Positions 43,864 to 53,258 of a stretch of DNA of 64,000 bases are shown here, piece after piece. The DNA is from RH2-MAG17b sp035945515. Lineage in GTDB: Bacteria; Acidobacteriota; Terriglobia; UBA7540. A program made the translations under genes and the position numbers. The DNA lies in NCBI GenBank assembly GCA_035945515.1, contig DASZAE010000032.1, forward strand, positions 62,001 to 126,000. Reading direction: 5' to 3'. The number at the start of each line of letters is the position of its first letter. Position 1 is the stretch's first letter. Below the pieces are notes generated by a model. The model worked only from the letters and a program-made list of their open reading frames with translations. It searched no databases and was not told the DNA's origin.

Positions 43864-46124
43864 CTGAGTCGCCTGTGTGGCTGCCGCCGGATCGGGCTTG
43901 GCCGGTGGAGCTTTGCTCCAACGACCGGGCACCCGATCTTAGCGCCGCAGAGGAGAGTGCGCTCGGGCTCTACGCGCGGAGTCGCGAACTCTTTACAAAG
44001 GTACAAACCAAGCGTTTCCACGCCCGTCTAGAGCGTTTGGTTCGTCCTCTCCAGGACGTGATGAATTTAATGGCACCCTGTACAGCGCGGCGCACAGAGA
44101 CGGTCAATTCCGTCTTACGTGAGGTCTACCGCCGTCACCAAGTCTACTGGGGATGGAAAACCCAGGACTGGATAGAGGTACTGAAGGGTTCTACGGGTCG
44201 GAGGCCACTCTACATGGGCGTGGCCTATCTGCTGGGTGGCTTCGTAGATTTTCCTGCAGTTGACGACCGGGTATTCGCACAACACAAATTTGCGACGAAG
44301 ATTTTTGGGTGCGAGGCCGTCGAAATGGCGGTTGGCCGAGTGCAGAGTAAGCTCCGGGAGTGGGGTTATGCAGACGTCATGGTGACAGCATCTGTCCCGC
44401 GCACCGTGTGTGAGGCTATTCTGGCCAATCGGAGTCCGCGGCTGGAAGAATTCAGCCGCGAGGTATTGGAGGAACTGAGAAAGAAGCATCTGGCCATCAG
44501 CGTGAACAGGTGCCTAGTGGCTGTATCAGAGGTCCTGACAGATTTGGGTATCTTCAAGGAACCCCTCGCAGCGGATAAGGTGCGCGGCGTGGCAGTGCAC
44601 CCTCACATTCTTCAGTCAGTCCCGGCTGAATGGGCTCGGATCTGCGACTGCTGGCGTGCCACCTCAACACGCGGGCGCCGCACGCGCATTGGTGGCTACT
44701 ACTGGCTGCTCTGCGTAGGCCGCTGGCTCGGACGTGAGCACCCTGAAGCCATCTCCCCGGCTGCCTGGACAAGGGAATTAGCGGCCGAATATGTGGCCGT
44801 GGTCTGCTGTCTGAGGATTGGAGACTGGGCTGAGCGGTTAAATCAAGTCGGGTCATCGAAGATCGGGAAGCCCATTGCGGCGGGGACGATCCATTATCGC
44901 ATCGACATCCTAGGTGCATTCTTTTCCGATTTGCAGGAATGGGGCAAAATACCCCGGCGATTCGATCCTCGTCGGTGCCTTAGAACACCACGATCTGTGC
45001 TGATGCAACTCGGGCCAAGGCCGCGGGTCGTTGCCGACGATATCTGGGCGAAGCTGCTCTGGGCTGGACTTAACCTGACGGAAGACGATCTCCCTCGGTG
45101 CCGCTTTACGCGTCGGGACGATGGAAGGACGTCCTTCTATCCACTTACCATGGTTCGAGCCCTGGTGGTGGTGTTGCTTTTCAGTGGTCTGCGCCGCGAT
45201 GAGATCCGTCGTTTGCGCGTTGGATGTGTCAGATGGCAACCGAGCACGGCGGAGGCTGAGCAAAACCAAGGCAAAAGTGCCATCTGTCTCCTCGATATTC
45301 CGGTCAACAAGACGTCGCCCCCGTTTACGAAGCCTGTGGACCGTGTTGTGGGTGAGGCGATCGCCGCGTGGGAACAGGAACGTCCCGTACAACCGAAGCG
45401 GCTCGATGCCAAAACAGGGGAGAGTGTCAGTTTTCTCTTTCTGTATCGCGGCAGGAGAATCGGGCCGGAATACCTCAATGTCCGCCTGATCCCCACCCTT
45501 TGCCGCAAAGCCGGAGTGCCACCCCAGGATGTTCGCGGGAACATCACAAGCCATCGGGCGCGTTCAACGATCGCTTCGCAACTCTTCAATTCAAAGGAGC
45601 CGATGTCGCTCTTTGAGTTGCAGGAGTGGCTGGGCCATCGAACACCAACCGCAACACAGCATTACGTCAAGATCACACCGACCAGGCTGGCCAAGTCATT
45701 TTCTGATGCGGGCTACTTCGAGCGCAACCTGCGCATGGTCGAAGTGCTCATTGACAGGCAGGTCGTTATGGCCGGTGCTGCCGCACGAGAGCCGTGGAAG
45801 TACTACGATCTTGGGCACGGATATTGTTCCTATGAATTCTTTGATCAGTGCCCGCACCGAATGGCCTGCGCCAAATGTGCCTTTTACCGTCCAAAAGGAT
45901 CCGCGGAAGCTCAGTTGCTAGAGGCGAAAACAAATCTGCTAAAGATGCAACAGATGATTCCCTTGAAGGATGAGGAGTTGGCCGCAGTGGAGGAAGGCAT
46001 TGCAGCGATGGAGCGCTTGTTGACCCAACTGGCCGACGTTCCCACACCCGCGGGCCCCACGCCACGACAACTCCGGTCCTCTTCGCTAGTTGAGATACGA
46101 ACGGCTCCTCGAAGTAACGGGTAG
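43860..46124 (+). CDS. Long tyrosine recombinase, TnpB-like
   Basis: 754 aa from the ATG at 43860 overlapping the previous stop; an in-frame extension to 43740 lies inside the first gene. The catalytic domain is at about 420-650: Arg in SGLRRDEIRRLRVG, H-x-x-R in SHRARSTIASQLF and LGHRTPTATQHYVKI with the active Tyr. A Cys/His metal cluster follows (CSYEFFDQCPHRMACAKCAFY), as in Tn554 TnpB. The long N-terminal half is unique to this type. It works with the shorter recombinase. Confidence 0.88.
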   Translation: MTESPVWLPPDRAWPVELCSNDRAPDLSAAEESALGLYARSRELFTKVQTKRFHARLERLVRPLQDVMNLMAPCTARRTETVNSVLREVYRRHQVYWGWKTQDWIEVLKGSTGRRPLYMGVAYLLGGFVDFPAVDDRVFAQHKFATKIFGCEAVEMAVGRVQSKLREWGYADVMVTASVPRTVCEAILANRSPRLEEFSREVLEELRKKHLAISVNRCLVAVSEVLTDLGIFKEPLAADKVRGVAVHPHILQSVPAEWARICDCWRATSTRGRRTRIGGYYWLLCVGRWLGREHPEAISPAAWTRELAAEYVAVVCCLRIGDWAERLNQVGSSKIGKPIAAGTIHYRIDILGAFFSDLQEWGKIPRRFDPRRCLRTPRSVLMQLGPRPRVVADDIWAKLLWAGLNLTEDDLPRCRFTRRDDGRTSFYPLTMVRALVVVLLFSGLRRDEIRRLRVGCVRWQPSTAEAEQNQGKSAICLLDIPVNKTSPPFTKPVDRVVGEAIAAWEQERPVQPKRLDAKTGESVSFLFLYRGRRIGPEYLNVRLIPTLCRKAGVPPQDVRGNITSHRARSTIASQLFNSKEPMSLFELQEWLGHRTPTATQHYVKITPTRLAKSFSDAGYFERNLRMVEVLIDRQVVMAGAAAREPWKYYDLGHGYCSYEFFDQCPHRMACAKCAFYRPKGSAEAQLLEAKTNLLKMQQMIPLKDEELAAVEEGIAAMERLLTQLADVPTPAGPTPRQLRSSSLVEIRTAPRSNG

Positions 46125-46135
46125 AGGTTTCGTCT

Positions 46136-47167
46136 ATGTCGGGCCAGTGGGTGGATTTCCGGAAAGTCAAAGAGACCGTTTCTATGGATATGGTGTTGGC
46201 TCACTACGGAGTTCAGCTTCATCCAGTGGCTGGTAGCCGACTTCGTGGCCGATGCCCGTTACCAAGCCACGTCTCCCAAGATAGTTCTCCAAGTTTTGCT
46301 GTGGACGTGGCTCGAAATATCTGGGCGTGCCATTCTGATTCATGTGTAGCGGCTCGCTCAGGGAGGCTCGGAGGCAATGTCCTGGATTTCGTCGCATCGA
46401 TGGAAAACTGTTCGATTCGTAATGCAGCCCTCAGAATCGAAAGCTGGTTTCCCTCATCGGCGGCGCTGGACAAAGGAACCGGCGGGTGCTCCGCGTTGCC
46501 GCCCCCGGTCGGAAGCCTGGCTTTACCGTTCGCTGGCGGAGATTCAGACTCGTGCGAGGTTCTAGGTTTTCAGCTTTGGCCCGTCGATACAGCTCACGAG
46601 TATCTCCATCGGCGCGGTATCGATCGCGCAACCGCAGAACATTTTGGCAGTGGATTCTACGCAGGTCCGGGCATCATGAACGGACGTGTGGTTATCCCGA
46701 TACACGATGGCGAGGGCGAGCTGATCGGCTATGCGGGGCGGGCTCTCGATGCTACCCAGCCCCGATACCGATTTCCAACCGGATTTCGAAAGTCGCTGGT
46801 CCTGTTCAATCTTCATCGTGCCATCACCGCGAGAAGCCACGGAACGGTTGTTGTGGTGGAGGGCTTCTTTGATTGCCTGAAAGTGTTTCAGGCCGGGGTT
46901 CGCTGTGTTGTAGCTTTAATGGGCTGTACAATGACCGCAATCCAAGAGAGGCTTCTTGTTGAGAATTTCCAACATGTGGTCCTATTTCTTGACGGAGACG
47001 ACGCGGGCCGGAGCGCCAGTTCTGAAATCGCTGCTCGCTTGGTCCGTCGTCTTTTCGTTCGCGTGGTAGACACCCCCTCTGGAGTGCAACCCGATGAGAT
47101 GCCCCTGGAACATATCCGGGCTGTACTCAAGCCCGCGATGGATTGTGCCTCGGACGTGGGTAGCTAG
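46136..47167 (+). CDS. DnaG-like CHC2/TOPRIM protein of the Tn554-like element
   Basis: 343 aa. CHC2 zinc motif at C40, H45, C65 and C70 (RCPLPSH, then NIWACHSDSC), a middle core, and a TOPRIM domain with E242 (VVVVEGFFDCLKV) and D286/D288 (LFLDGDDAG). These are the zinc and metal-binding residues of bacterial primase. It lacks the C-terminal helicase-binding domain, so it is a minimal primase or nuclease. It starts 11 bases after TnpB and is probably the third gene of the transposon. Its role in transposition is unknown. Confidence 0.85.
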   Translation: MSGQWVDFRKVKETVSMDMVLAHYGVQLHPVAGSRLRGRCPLPSHVSQDSSPSFAVDVARNIWACHSDSCVAARSGRLGGNVLDFVASMENCSIRNAALRIESWFPSSAALDKGTGGCSALPPPVGSLALPFAGGDSDSCEVLGFQLWPVDTAHEYLHRRGIDRATAEHFGSGFYAGPGIMNGRVVIPIHDGEGELIGYAGRALDATQPRYRFPTGFRKSLVLFNLHRAITARSHGTVVVVEGFFDCLKVFQAGVRCVVALMGCTMTAIQERLLVENFQHVVLFLDGDDAGRSASSEIAARLVRRLFVRVVDTPSGVQPDEMPLEHIRAVLKPAMDCASDVGS

Positions 47168-47384
47168 CGAGCTGTTTTGCAATGGCAAGATAGCGCAGCC
47201 TCATTGAAACTACTGCCGGAGGAGGCCTCTCGGCATTTGCTGCGTTGAGCACTACCAACAGCCTAGCCAGCCTGACAGATCCGGAACTACATCGGTCCCC
47301 CGGTTCAGCTAATCCTACTTAGCCTCGCCCCGACCTGCCTCGACAACTGCCCACGTCTCGGAGAAGTACGCTACAGGAGGAAGC

Positions 47385-48413
47385 ATGCGCCTCGAAGGGA
47401 AGATGAAGCTGGGCTTTTACCCTCTGCCTGTCATCGAAGCAGGGAGGATTCGCCAGTTTCTTCGTTATCCGGCAAATTCGTGCGCCGCAATCGATCCCTG
47501 TATCGGCGACGGCAAGGCCTTCGCCGAGATCACCCGCGACGCTCCCGTCCTTCGCTACGGCATCGAGCTTGATGCTTACCGCGCCGACCAAGCTCGCGGC
47601 GCGGGGCACGAAGTGATCCACAGCGACGCATTCGATATTCAATGTGCGGTGGAGTCATTCGGTCTCCTCTATCTGAATCCACCCTACGACTTCGAATGGA
47701 GTGAAGATCAGAATCGACGAACGGAGAAAACCTTTCTTGGGCAGTTCTACCAGTGGCTCAATCCAGGCGGGGTCCTCGTCTTTGTTTTACCTGGTCAGCG
47801 GCTCGAAGTCTGTGATCGGCTTCTTGCCATGCAGTTCAGAGACAAACGAATCTATCGACTGAGCGCGCCCGACTCAGCAAAATATGGCCAGGTCGTCGTC
47901 TTCGCCACCCGCCGGGCGCGCCGCGAACGCGACCGCCTGCGGGACTCGGACGTAATCAAGGCGTGTGGCCTGCTCGGTGAAATGAGTCGGAACTGGAAAG
48001 AATTGCCGACGCTTCCTGATCAGCCTGACGCGTTCTATTCGATCCCGGACGGCGGGCCTGTCAGTCTCGTTTATCATGGCCTTCCGATTGATGAGATCGA
48101 AGATGTGCTACCCAAATCGGCGGCATACCGGCAAGCGTCGCCGATTCTGTTTTGCCCCATGAAGCGTGTAAAGGGTCGGCCACTGACACCCTTGCATGCC
48201 GGCCATTTGGCCTTGCTCGCCGTGAGTTCCGGGCTCGATGGGATCTTTGGCTCAGGCCAGAGCCGCCACTTGGCTGCCTGGAGATGTGTGAAGGTGACAG
48301 ATCATTCCGAAGAGGTCGAAGAGGACGGCACGATCATTCAGCGTGACCGAGAAAGATTCGCAAACGAGCTGACATTGCTCTTCTCGTCCGGAGAGATAAC
48401 CACCTTGCGATAG
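47385..48413 (+). CDS. DUF6094-type adenine-N6 methyltransferase, copy 2
   Basis: 342 aa, ATG after CAGGAGG. Motif I DPCIGDGKA (37-45) and motif IV NPPY (98-101), then GVLVFVLPGQ and a C-terminal domain ending in SSGEITTLR. About half identical to copy 1 over the shared region by eye, so the pair arose by duplication or separate capture. Natural end, unlike copy 1. DNA methylation could protect the element from host restriction; no cognate nuclease is adjacent. Confidence 0.85.
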   Translation: MRLEGKMKLGFYPLPVIEAGRIRQFLRYPANSCAAIDPCIGDGKAFAEITRDAPVLRYGIELDAYRADQARGAGHEVIHSDAFDIQCAVESFGLLYLNPPYDFEWSEDQNRRTEKTFLGQFYQWLNPGGVLVFVLPGQRLEVCDRLLAMQFRDKRIYRLSAPDSAKYGQVVVFATRRARRERDRLRDSDVIKACGLLGEMSRNWKELPTLPDQPDAFYSIPDGGPVSLVYHGLPIDEIEDVLPKSAAYRQASPILFCPMKRVKGRPLTPLHAGHLALLAVSSGLDGIFGSGQSRHLAAWRCVKVTDHSEEVEEDGTIIQRDRERFANELTLLFSSGEITTLR

Positions 48414-48460
48414 AGCTCTTCTGCAACAGGACGTGAACTTGAACTCCCCATAGGGAACCG

Positions 48461-48727
48461 GTGTCCGTAGACCACGGATATCCTCTTGCCTTTTTACCTG
48501 CTGTCCCTAACTCCGCCCCAACAACCGGCCCCGCAGCACCCGTCACGGAACTAGTTCTAACCAATAACAACTGGTTTCAAGAAAACGATATTCCACGTAA
48601 CTTACGTCTCAACCTGCTTTTCATCGATGGGCGTACTGTGGTGTTGACCGCCGATGAGCCAACCGAGGAAGCGCCCATAGCGACCGGTGCGCTGCCTAAT
48701 GAGAGCCCCGGGGAGCTCCCGTCCTAA
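48461..48727 (+). CDS. Possible small protein, uncertain
   Basis: 88 aa from GTG, without a clear ribosome-binding site. Pro/Ala-rich start, then a short beta segment RLNLLFIDGRTVVLTADEP, and an acidic tail. It could be the C-terminal part of a degraded gene. Low confidence. Confidence 0.3.
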   Translation: MSVDHGYPLAFLPAVPNSAPTTGPAAPVTELVLTNNNWFQENDIPRNLRLNLLFIDGRTVVLTADEPTEEAPIATGALPNESPGELPS

Positions 48728-48792
48728 CGGGATGTAGGTTGTCGGAATAGATGACAACGCGGGTATTGAAAATAAAGGACGATCTATTGCCT

Positions 48793-48960
48793 CTTGCCAG
48801 AATTGTTGACGATTCTCGCCACGATAGTTGGCAAGATCCTATGCTTTTGCCACAGTTGATGTCAAAAGCCTACCGGCGAAATGCGCTCGGTAGCTGCATG
48901 TCGTAGAAAAAGATCACCACGCGGCGGCAGCCGCGACTTGATGCCATCAATTCTGGCAAG
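48793..48960. repeat. 13-bp inverted repeat pair in a promoter-like spacer
   Basis: CTTGCCAGAATTG at 48793-48805 and its exact reverse complement at 48948-48960, 142 bases apart. Each is followed or preceded by TTGAC- or GTCAAC-like sequences (AATTGTTGAC, AATTGTCAAC). The spacer 48728-49019 contains no gene. The arrangement suggests two operator sites for a dimeric regulator around a promoter, or the ends of a tiny element. It lies upstream of the 263-aa gene (GTG 49020, GAGGAGGG upstream). Confidence 0.5.
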
Positions 48961-49019
48961 AATTGTCAACTATTTTGTCAACCTACAACGGGGGGAGATG
49001 CCACCTCGAGGAGGGATAA

Positions 49020-49811
49020 GTGGAGAACGCGCACGAACGCTTCGGATGGCTCGAATTCACGCGGGTGCTGAAGGATACGACGGCGCGCGTGAGGCTGCGT
49101 CTTGACCGCATGGTTGCCGAGATGTCGGAAAACGGCCGCGAAGGCCAGTTCCATCTGCTCTCCGTGATCGGCGGAGATTCCGACGTTGGCGCCGTATGGG
49201 CCGCCGTCCAGCAAAACCAAGTGTTCAAAGTCACCGGGCCTAGCGTGGATGCTTGCCTCGAATTCAGTCTGGGCGAAAAATCCGAGTGGTTTCGAGGCAG
49301 CATCAGCGTGCTCGGTTTGAAGCGCCCGGTGCGCCACCTCGTGGCTGTTTCCGTTGAACTTGCCGCGACGCGCCTCGGAGCAGCTACCGTGAGCAACCAC
49401 ACGATTCTTTGCGACGACGATCCGGTCTTTGTGCTTTACAGGCTTTCAGAACGCTTTGGCTTGCCGGTAGTCCCCGAATGGGCAGGATGGTTTACGGCTG
49501 AATTGCGACGGCGGAAAGCTATAACTTCGCTCACAGGAATCGGCTGTCGACCTATCTTAATTTCGGGGACGAAGAGTAAGTTTCTGGCCTGGATCTCGCG
49601 CGGCCTCCGGCGTGGGATGATCAAATTCCCGGAGGCTAATGGCCCACTGCGCTGGCCTCAAACGGGAGACTCCTTTACTCGTGCGCCAGGTCCGGCCAGT
49701 GAAGTGAGGTTTATCCCACAGCCGGCTGCAAGAGATCCTTTTCCCCTCGATCAAATCCTGATAGAGCCTGGCACGCGCGATAGGCACCGCCTTTACGACA
49801 AACCCCGGTAG
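49020..49811 (+). CDS. Hypothetical protein upstream of SNF2 helicase
   Basis: 263 aa from GTG 49020. The first 150 residues look globular (RFGWLEFTRVLKDTTARVRL, then beta strands), followed by a helical stretch and a Pro-rich tail. No catalytic signature recognised. It precedes the helicase gene by 136 bases on the same strand. Family unknown. Confidence 0.55.
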   Translation: MENAHERFGWLEFTRVLKDTTARVRLRLDRMVAEMSENGREGQFHLLSVIGGDSDVGAVWAAVQQNQVFKVTGPSVDACLEFSLGEKSEWFRGSISVLGLKRPVRHLVAVSVELAATRLGAATVSNHTILCDDDPVFVLYRLSERFGLPVVPEWAGWFTAELRRRKAITSLTGIGCRPILISGTKSKFLAWISRGLRRGMIKFPEANGPLRWPQTGDSFTRAPGPASEVRFIPQPAARDPFPLDQILIEPGTRDRHRLYDKPR

Positions 49812-49947
49812 GTCGCAATTGCCAGCGAGTAAATACCGCCGGCACTCCTAAGCGTCCGATCTGTTCTCTGTCCAACCAACATAGTGCCCAACATGGCGCC
49901 CCAGTCCCGTCTTCGCTTGGAATCGAAACGCATGTGAGGAGTCTCCT

Positions 49948-52296
49948 GTGCAGCAGCCCACAACTATCGAGAGCTACTTAAGGCGGTTCGCAAATGAGCT
50001 GGGAGAGCGAATCCTTCAATGCCTCCCGCCGTTACAGGGGCCTCAAGATCCCCCTTCGCCGTTGCTGGCTAGCCTGCTGCGCAAGCCTTATCCGGGTCAG
50101 GCTCTGGCGGTAATGGGTGTGGTGAAGCGACTCGCCCATGCACGCTCAGCCGCAGTGGTTGCAGAATGTGGCACAGGCAAGACCCTGATTTCACTGACCA
50201 GTGCATATGTTGCCTCTGAAGGTAAGCCATTTACCGCGCTCGTGCTCGCGCCAAGTCATTTGACCGGAAAGTGGGCTCGGGAATCGCTGCAAACCGTTCC
50301 GCACGCTCGCGTGTTTCTCATCGACGGCCTGCGCGATTCAACCTGCAAGAGTCGCAACGGCATCCAGGAAGTTAAATTGCGCCGTGGGCAGGTCGTGCGT
50401 GAAGGGTTGAAAACGACGTTGACCGACCTGCGACTGCGAAAGAGCTACCGCACCGCCCGTGCACGCTGGAATTCGCTGTGTCCAGGGCCGGCAATTTTCG
50501 TAATCAGTAAAGAGGTCGCCAAACTTTCATACTTTTGGCGGCACGCATACAACATTGCCCGCTCCGGCCGGTATCGAGGCAGCGTCGTCAATCCCAATAC
50601 CGGCCGGCCCGTCTATGCCGGCGAAGACGACGAGCGGCTGTTGACATCCGATTTCAAGAAGGTTCGACTGAGCGAGTGGATCGGGCCGGATGATGAAGCC
50701 GATGACAACGATCATTGTGCCCGCAGAAAGCTGTTCAGCCCCCTCTGGCAGGCTGACCGATCCAAGGTCCGTCGGTACGCTGTAATCGAATTTGTTGGTC
50801 GATATCTTTCCGAATTCTTCGACTTTGGCATTGCCGACGAGGTTCATGAACTGAAAGGCGGCGATACCGCTCAGGGCAATGCGCTTGGGACGCTCGCCGG
50901 TTGTGTCAAGAAGCTCATCGTCCTCACGGGCACATTGCTTGGGGGTTATGCGGACGACGTTTATAACATCCTGTTTCGCGCCGAGCCGTCGAAGATGATC
51001 GAGGTCGGATTCGAGCACGACGAGGGCGTGGGGCCCTTTATGGAAACCTACGGTCTGCTCGAAACGATTACGACCATCGAGCCGGCGGAAAACGCGTGTT
51101 CGGAAGCGAAAGTCACGCGGCGGGTGCGACGCCGTCCAGGCGCCTCACCGCAACTGTTTGGCGATTTTCTAATGCCCATGGCGGCGTTTCTTTCTTTGGA
51201 AGACATCGCCGATGCATTGCCGCCGTATCGGGAAGAGGTTGTTCCGGTTGAAATGGATGAGCCGCTGCGAGAGGCGTACGAAAAGCTCGAAGAGCAGATC
51301 AAGGAAGTCCTCAAAGAGCATCGAGGCAACAATTCGGTGGTCAGCGTCGGGATGAACGCCTTGCTGCTCTATCCGGACCGTCCGTTTGGCCTGGGTACAC
51401 TCTACGGATGGGAATACGATCCAGAAGCCGGGAGGCGCGAACAGTTTGTAATCGCTGAGCCGGAAGATCTCGATGAAAGAGTGCTGTATGCGAAAGAGCG
51501 GAAGCTGGTCGAAGAAGTTCATCAGAGCCTGAGTCGAGGTCGTAAAGTTCACGTGTTCGCCGTATACACAAGGCTTAGAGACGTGACTTATCGGCTGGAA
51601 CGAATTCTGCAGCGCGAAGGAGTCCGCGTGGCCGTGCTCACGGCTGACGTGAAGCCCGAAGTACGCGAAGCATGGTACGAGCGCCAATCCCGCCAGGGCG
51701 TGCAAGTAGTCATTTCGCACCCGAAGCTGGTCAGCCTCGGCCTCGACCTTTTGGAATACAAAGACCTGATCTTTTGGGAGACGGGCTATTCGCTCTATAC
51801 GTTGCGCCAGGCAAGCCGACGTTCGTGGCGCATCGGCCAGACCGAGGAGGTGAATGTCAAATATTTTGCTTACGCGCGAACGGCGCAGGAGACGTGCCTG
51901 CGGTTGATGGGACGCAAGTTGCTCGTGGCGATGGGAATGGAGGGCAAATTCTCAGCAGAAGGATTACAAGCTGAAGGCGATGATGACCTCCTGATGGCAA
52001 TGGCACGCGAGTTGGTGACCGAGAAAGGCATTGGCGAGAACGCGCAGATGGTCTGGCGCGCTATCCAGCAGCAGAGTGCCGTGATCGGTCACCCATCGCC
52101 GGTCACGATTCAAGCTCCGCCGGTGGCGGAATCGTCGCGGTTGGACCTCCCGATTCTTTCGCCGGCTCCGTTGGCCGACGTCAGTCAATTGTTGCTCTTT
52201 GGCGCACCGCTTTCCACTTCGCCGGTTCGCAAGTCAAGCGCGCGCCGGCGTCCTTCTACGCTTTCAGATGCGAGTATACAACTTGGTCTGTTTTGA
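49948..52296 (+). CDS. SNF2/SF2-type helicase-translocase
   Basis: 782 aa from a GTG. Motif Q region near 48 (YPGQ), Walker A 72-79 (AECGTGKT), the Ia-like LAPSHLTGKW, DEVH box at 297-300, TGT motif III 327-329, and the C-terminal RecA lobe with QASRRSWRIGQTEEVNV (motif VI, SNF2-like). A stretch of about 130 residues between motifs I and II is insertion-rich. A C-terminal tail ends IQLGLF. Such ATPases remodel DNA or forks; on this element it may serve replication or defence. It is followed within 20 bases by two tiny genes. Confidence 0.88.
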   Translation: MQQPTTIESYLRRFANELGERILQCLPPLQGPQDPPSPLLASLLRKPYPGQALAVMGVVKRLAHARSAAVVAECGTGKTLISLTSAYVASEGKPFTALVLAPSHLTGKWARESLQTVPHARVFLIDGLRDSTCKSRNGIQEVKLRRGQVVREGLKTTLTDLRLRKSYRTARARWNSLCPGPAIFVISKEVAKLSYFWRHAYNIARSGRYRGSVVNPNTGRPVYAGEDDERLLTSDFKKVRLSEWIGPDDEADDNDHCARRKLFSPLWQADRSKVRRYAVIEFVGRYLSEFFDFGIADEVHELKGGDTAQGNALGTLAGCVKKLIVLTGTLLGGYADDVYNILFRAEPSKMIEVGFEHDEGVGPFMETYGLLETITTIEPAENACSEAKVTRRVRRRPGASPQLFGDFLMPMAAFLSLEDIADALPPYREEVVPVEMDEPLREAYEKLEEQIKEVLKEHRGNNSVVSVGMNALLLYPDRPFGLGTLYGWEYDPEAGRREQFVIAEPEDLDERVLYAKERKLVEEVHQSLSRGRKVHVFAVYTRLRDVTYRLERILQREGVRVAVLTADVKPEVREAWYERQSRQGVQVVISHPKLVSLGLDLLEYKDLIFWETGYSLYTLRQASRRSWRIGQTEEVNVKYFAYARTAQETCLRLMGRKLLVAMGMEGKFSAEGLQAEGDDDLLMAMARELVTEKGIGENAQMVWRAIQQQSAVIGHPSPVTIQAPPVAESSRLDLPILSPAPLADVSQLLLFGAPLSTSPVRKSSARRRPSTLSDASIQLGLF

Positions 52297-52313
52297 AGGA
52301 GGCTTGGGGAGCG

Positions 52314-52424
52314 GTGACGCAGCAAATCCTGTTCGAGGCAACGAGTCGCACGGAGGTACACAGCACGAAGGCACCGGCCAACGATGCAAACGGCAGCATG
52401 ACAATAGCGTGGACCCAGCCGTGA
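52314..52424 (+). CDS. Very short gene after the helicase
   Basis: 36 aa from GTG 52314, with GAAGGAGG 11 bases upstream. It opens VTQQILFEA, echoing the QLxLFxA ends of the neighbouring gene. Its stop overlaps the next GTG (GTGA). Too short for a family call. Its coupling is the main support. Confidence 0.4.
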   Translation: MTQQILFEATSRTEVHSTKAPANDANGSMTIAWTQP

Positions 52425-52585
52425 CCCCGGTCGTGAACCTCGCCGTTCGCGAAACCTGTGCTTATTGCGGCCATGAGATAGGCGCGGCGGGACGCATCAT
52501 TCCTGCCTTCGAAGAGTTGGGTTCCTTTTGCAGCCAGGACTGCGCTGACCGGCGATTTCGCACTTACTTGGAGAATGAGGCCTGA
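52421..52585 (+). CDS. Small zinc-finger protein
   Basis: 54 aa from GTG 52421, overlapping the preceding stop. Four Cys in a treble-clef-like pattern: CAYCGHEI and CSQDC (about residues 14-17 and 38-42), surrounding a short hydrophobic core. MYM/TRASH-like fingers of this size bind proteins or metals. It was probably missed by frame callers because a longer frame of the same phase covers it. Confidence 0.55.
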   Translation: MTPVVNLAVRETCAYCGHEIGAAGRIIPAFEELGSFCSQDCADRRFRTYLENEA

Positions 52586-53258
52586 TGTACTCAGGGCCGC
52601 AACTGGATGCTCGCGGGCATTCGTCGTCTAGATCGCACGAGTTGTTCTCAACAATTAGCAGTCCGTCGGCCCGCGTGGTGGCAGTGCAGGCGAAGGTTGC
52701 TGAGAGCGATATCAGTCAAGAAGGTATCAAGTGGGTAGAAAGCCGATGGAGTAGACCGATATCTTCACCGAAGTCAGCCGCCGCAAGGTGGGCAACTGCA
52801 GCGGCAAAACGTTGCCCGCCGACCAGATTACATGGCAGGGCCTGTTCGGAGGGCAGCCTATCTGTGTGATCTCTACCGTGCGCCTTTCTCTCGGAAACCT
52901 CGCGCACTCCAACGTGAATTCAGGAGCGCGAATCGGCGCTCATTCGTGGAACCTACCCGGTGGCCACTATATTGATCTGGCAGTCGAAAGCCGTCCCGAT
53001 CTCAGCGACGAAGACCTCATGTCCATCGGACGGCTTTCCGCAGCCGTGGACGACCGGCAATTTCGGGTTCGGCGCCGAGCTGAGCATCTGGCTGACGGAC
53101 GGCAGGTAATAACAGCCGTCGGCAAAAAAGATGGTTTTGATCAAACGAAATAACGGTCTGGCTGGCGCGGTAAGGCCACTTGGGGGCGATCAGGATAAAC
53201 TCCGCCGAAGGGTTTGGCATGAACCGGGATATTAGCGACTTGCTGCGCAGTGCGACCC
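52586..53258. other. Region with no clear gene, one uncertain frame
   Basis: 673 bases. A plus-strand frame 52788-53153 (121 aa, GTG start) has a protein-like middle (DQITWQGLFGGQPICVIS) but no ribosome-binding site. A competing frame 52585-52869 is weaker. It may be a decayed gene at the edge of the element. After 53154 nothing is seen before the GH79 fragment. Confidence 0.3.

Larger units (their letters stand above)
42690..47170. mobile_element. Tn554-like element: two tyrosine recombinases plus CHC2/TOPRIM gene
   Basis: Three consecutive plus-strand genes (346, 754 and 343 aa), with ATGA overlap between the first two and 11 bases between the last two. Tn554 uses a short (about 361 aa) and a long (about 630 aa) tyrosine recombinase together with a small third protein. 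Here the third is a DnaG-like CHC2/TOPRIM protein. The left boundary is estimated from the break in homology of the DUF6094 copies near 42690. The right boundary is a guess after the last gene; no terminal repeat is expected for this type. No resistance cargo is present. Confidence 0.65.
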
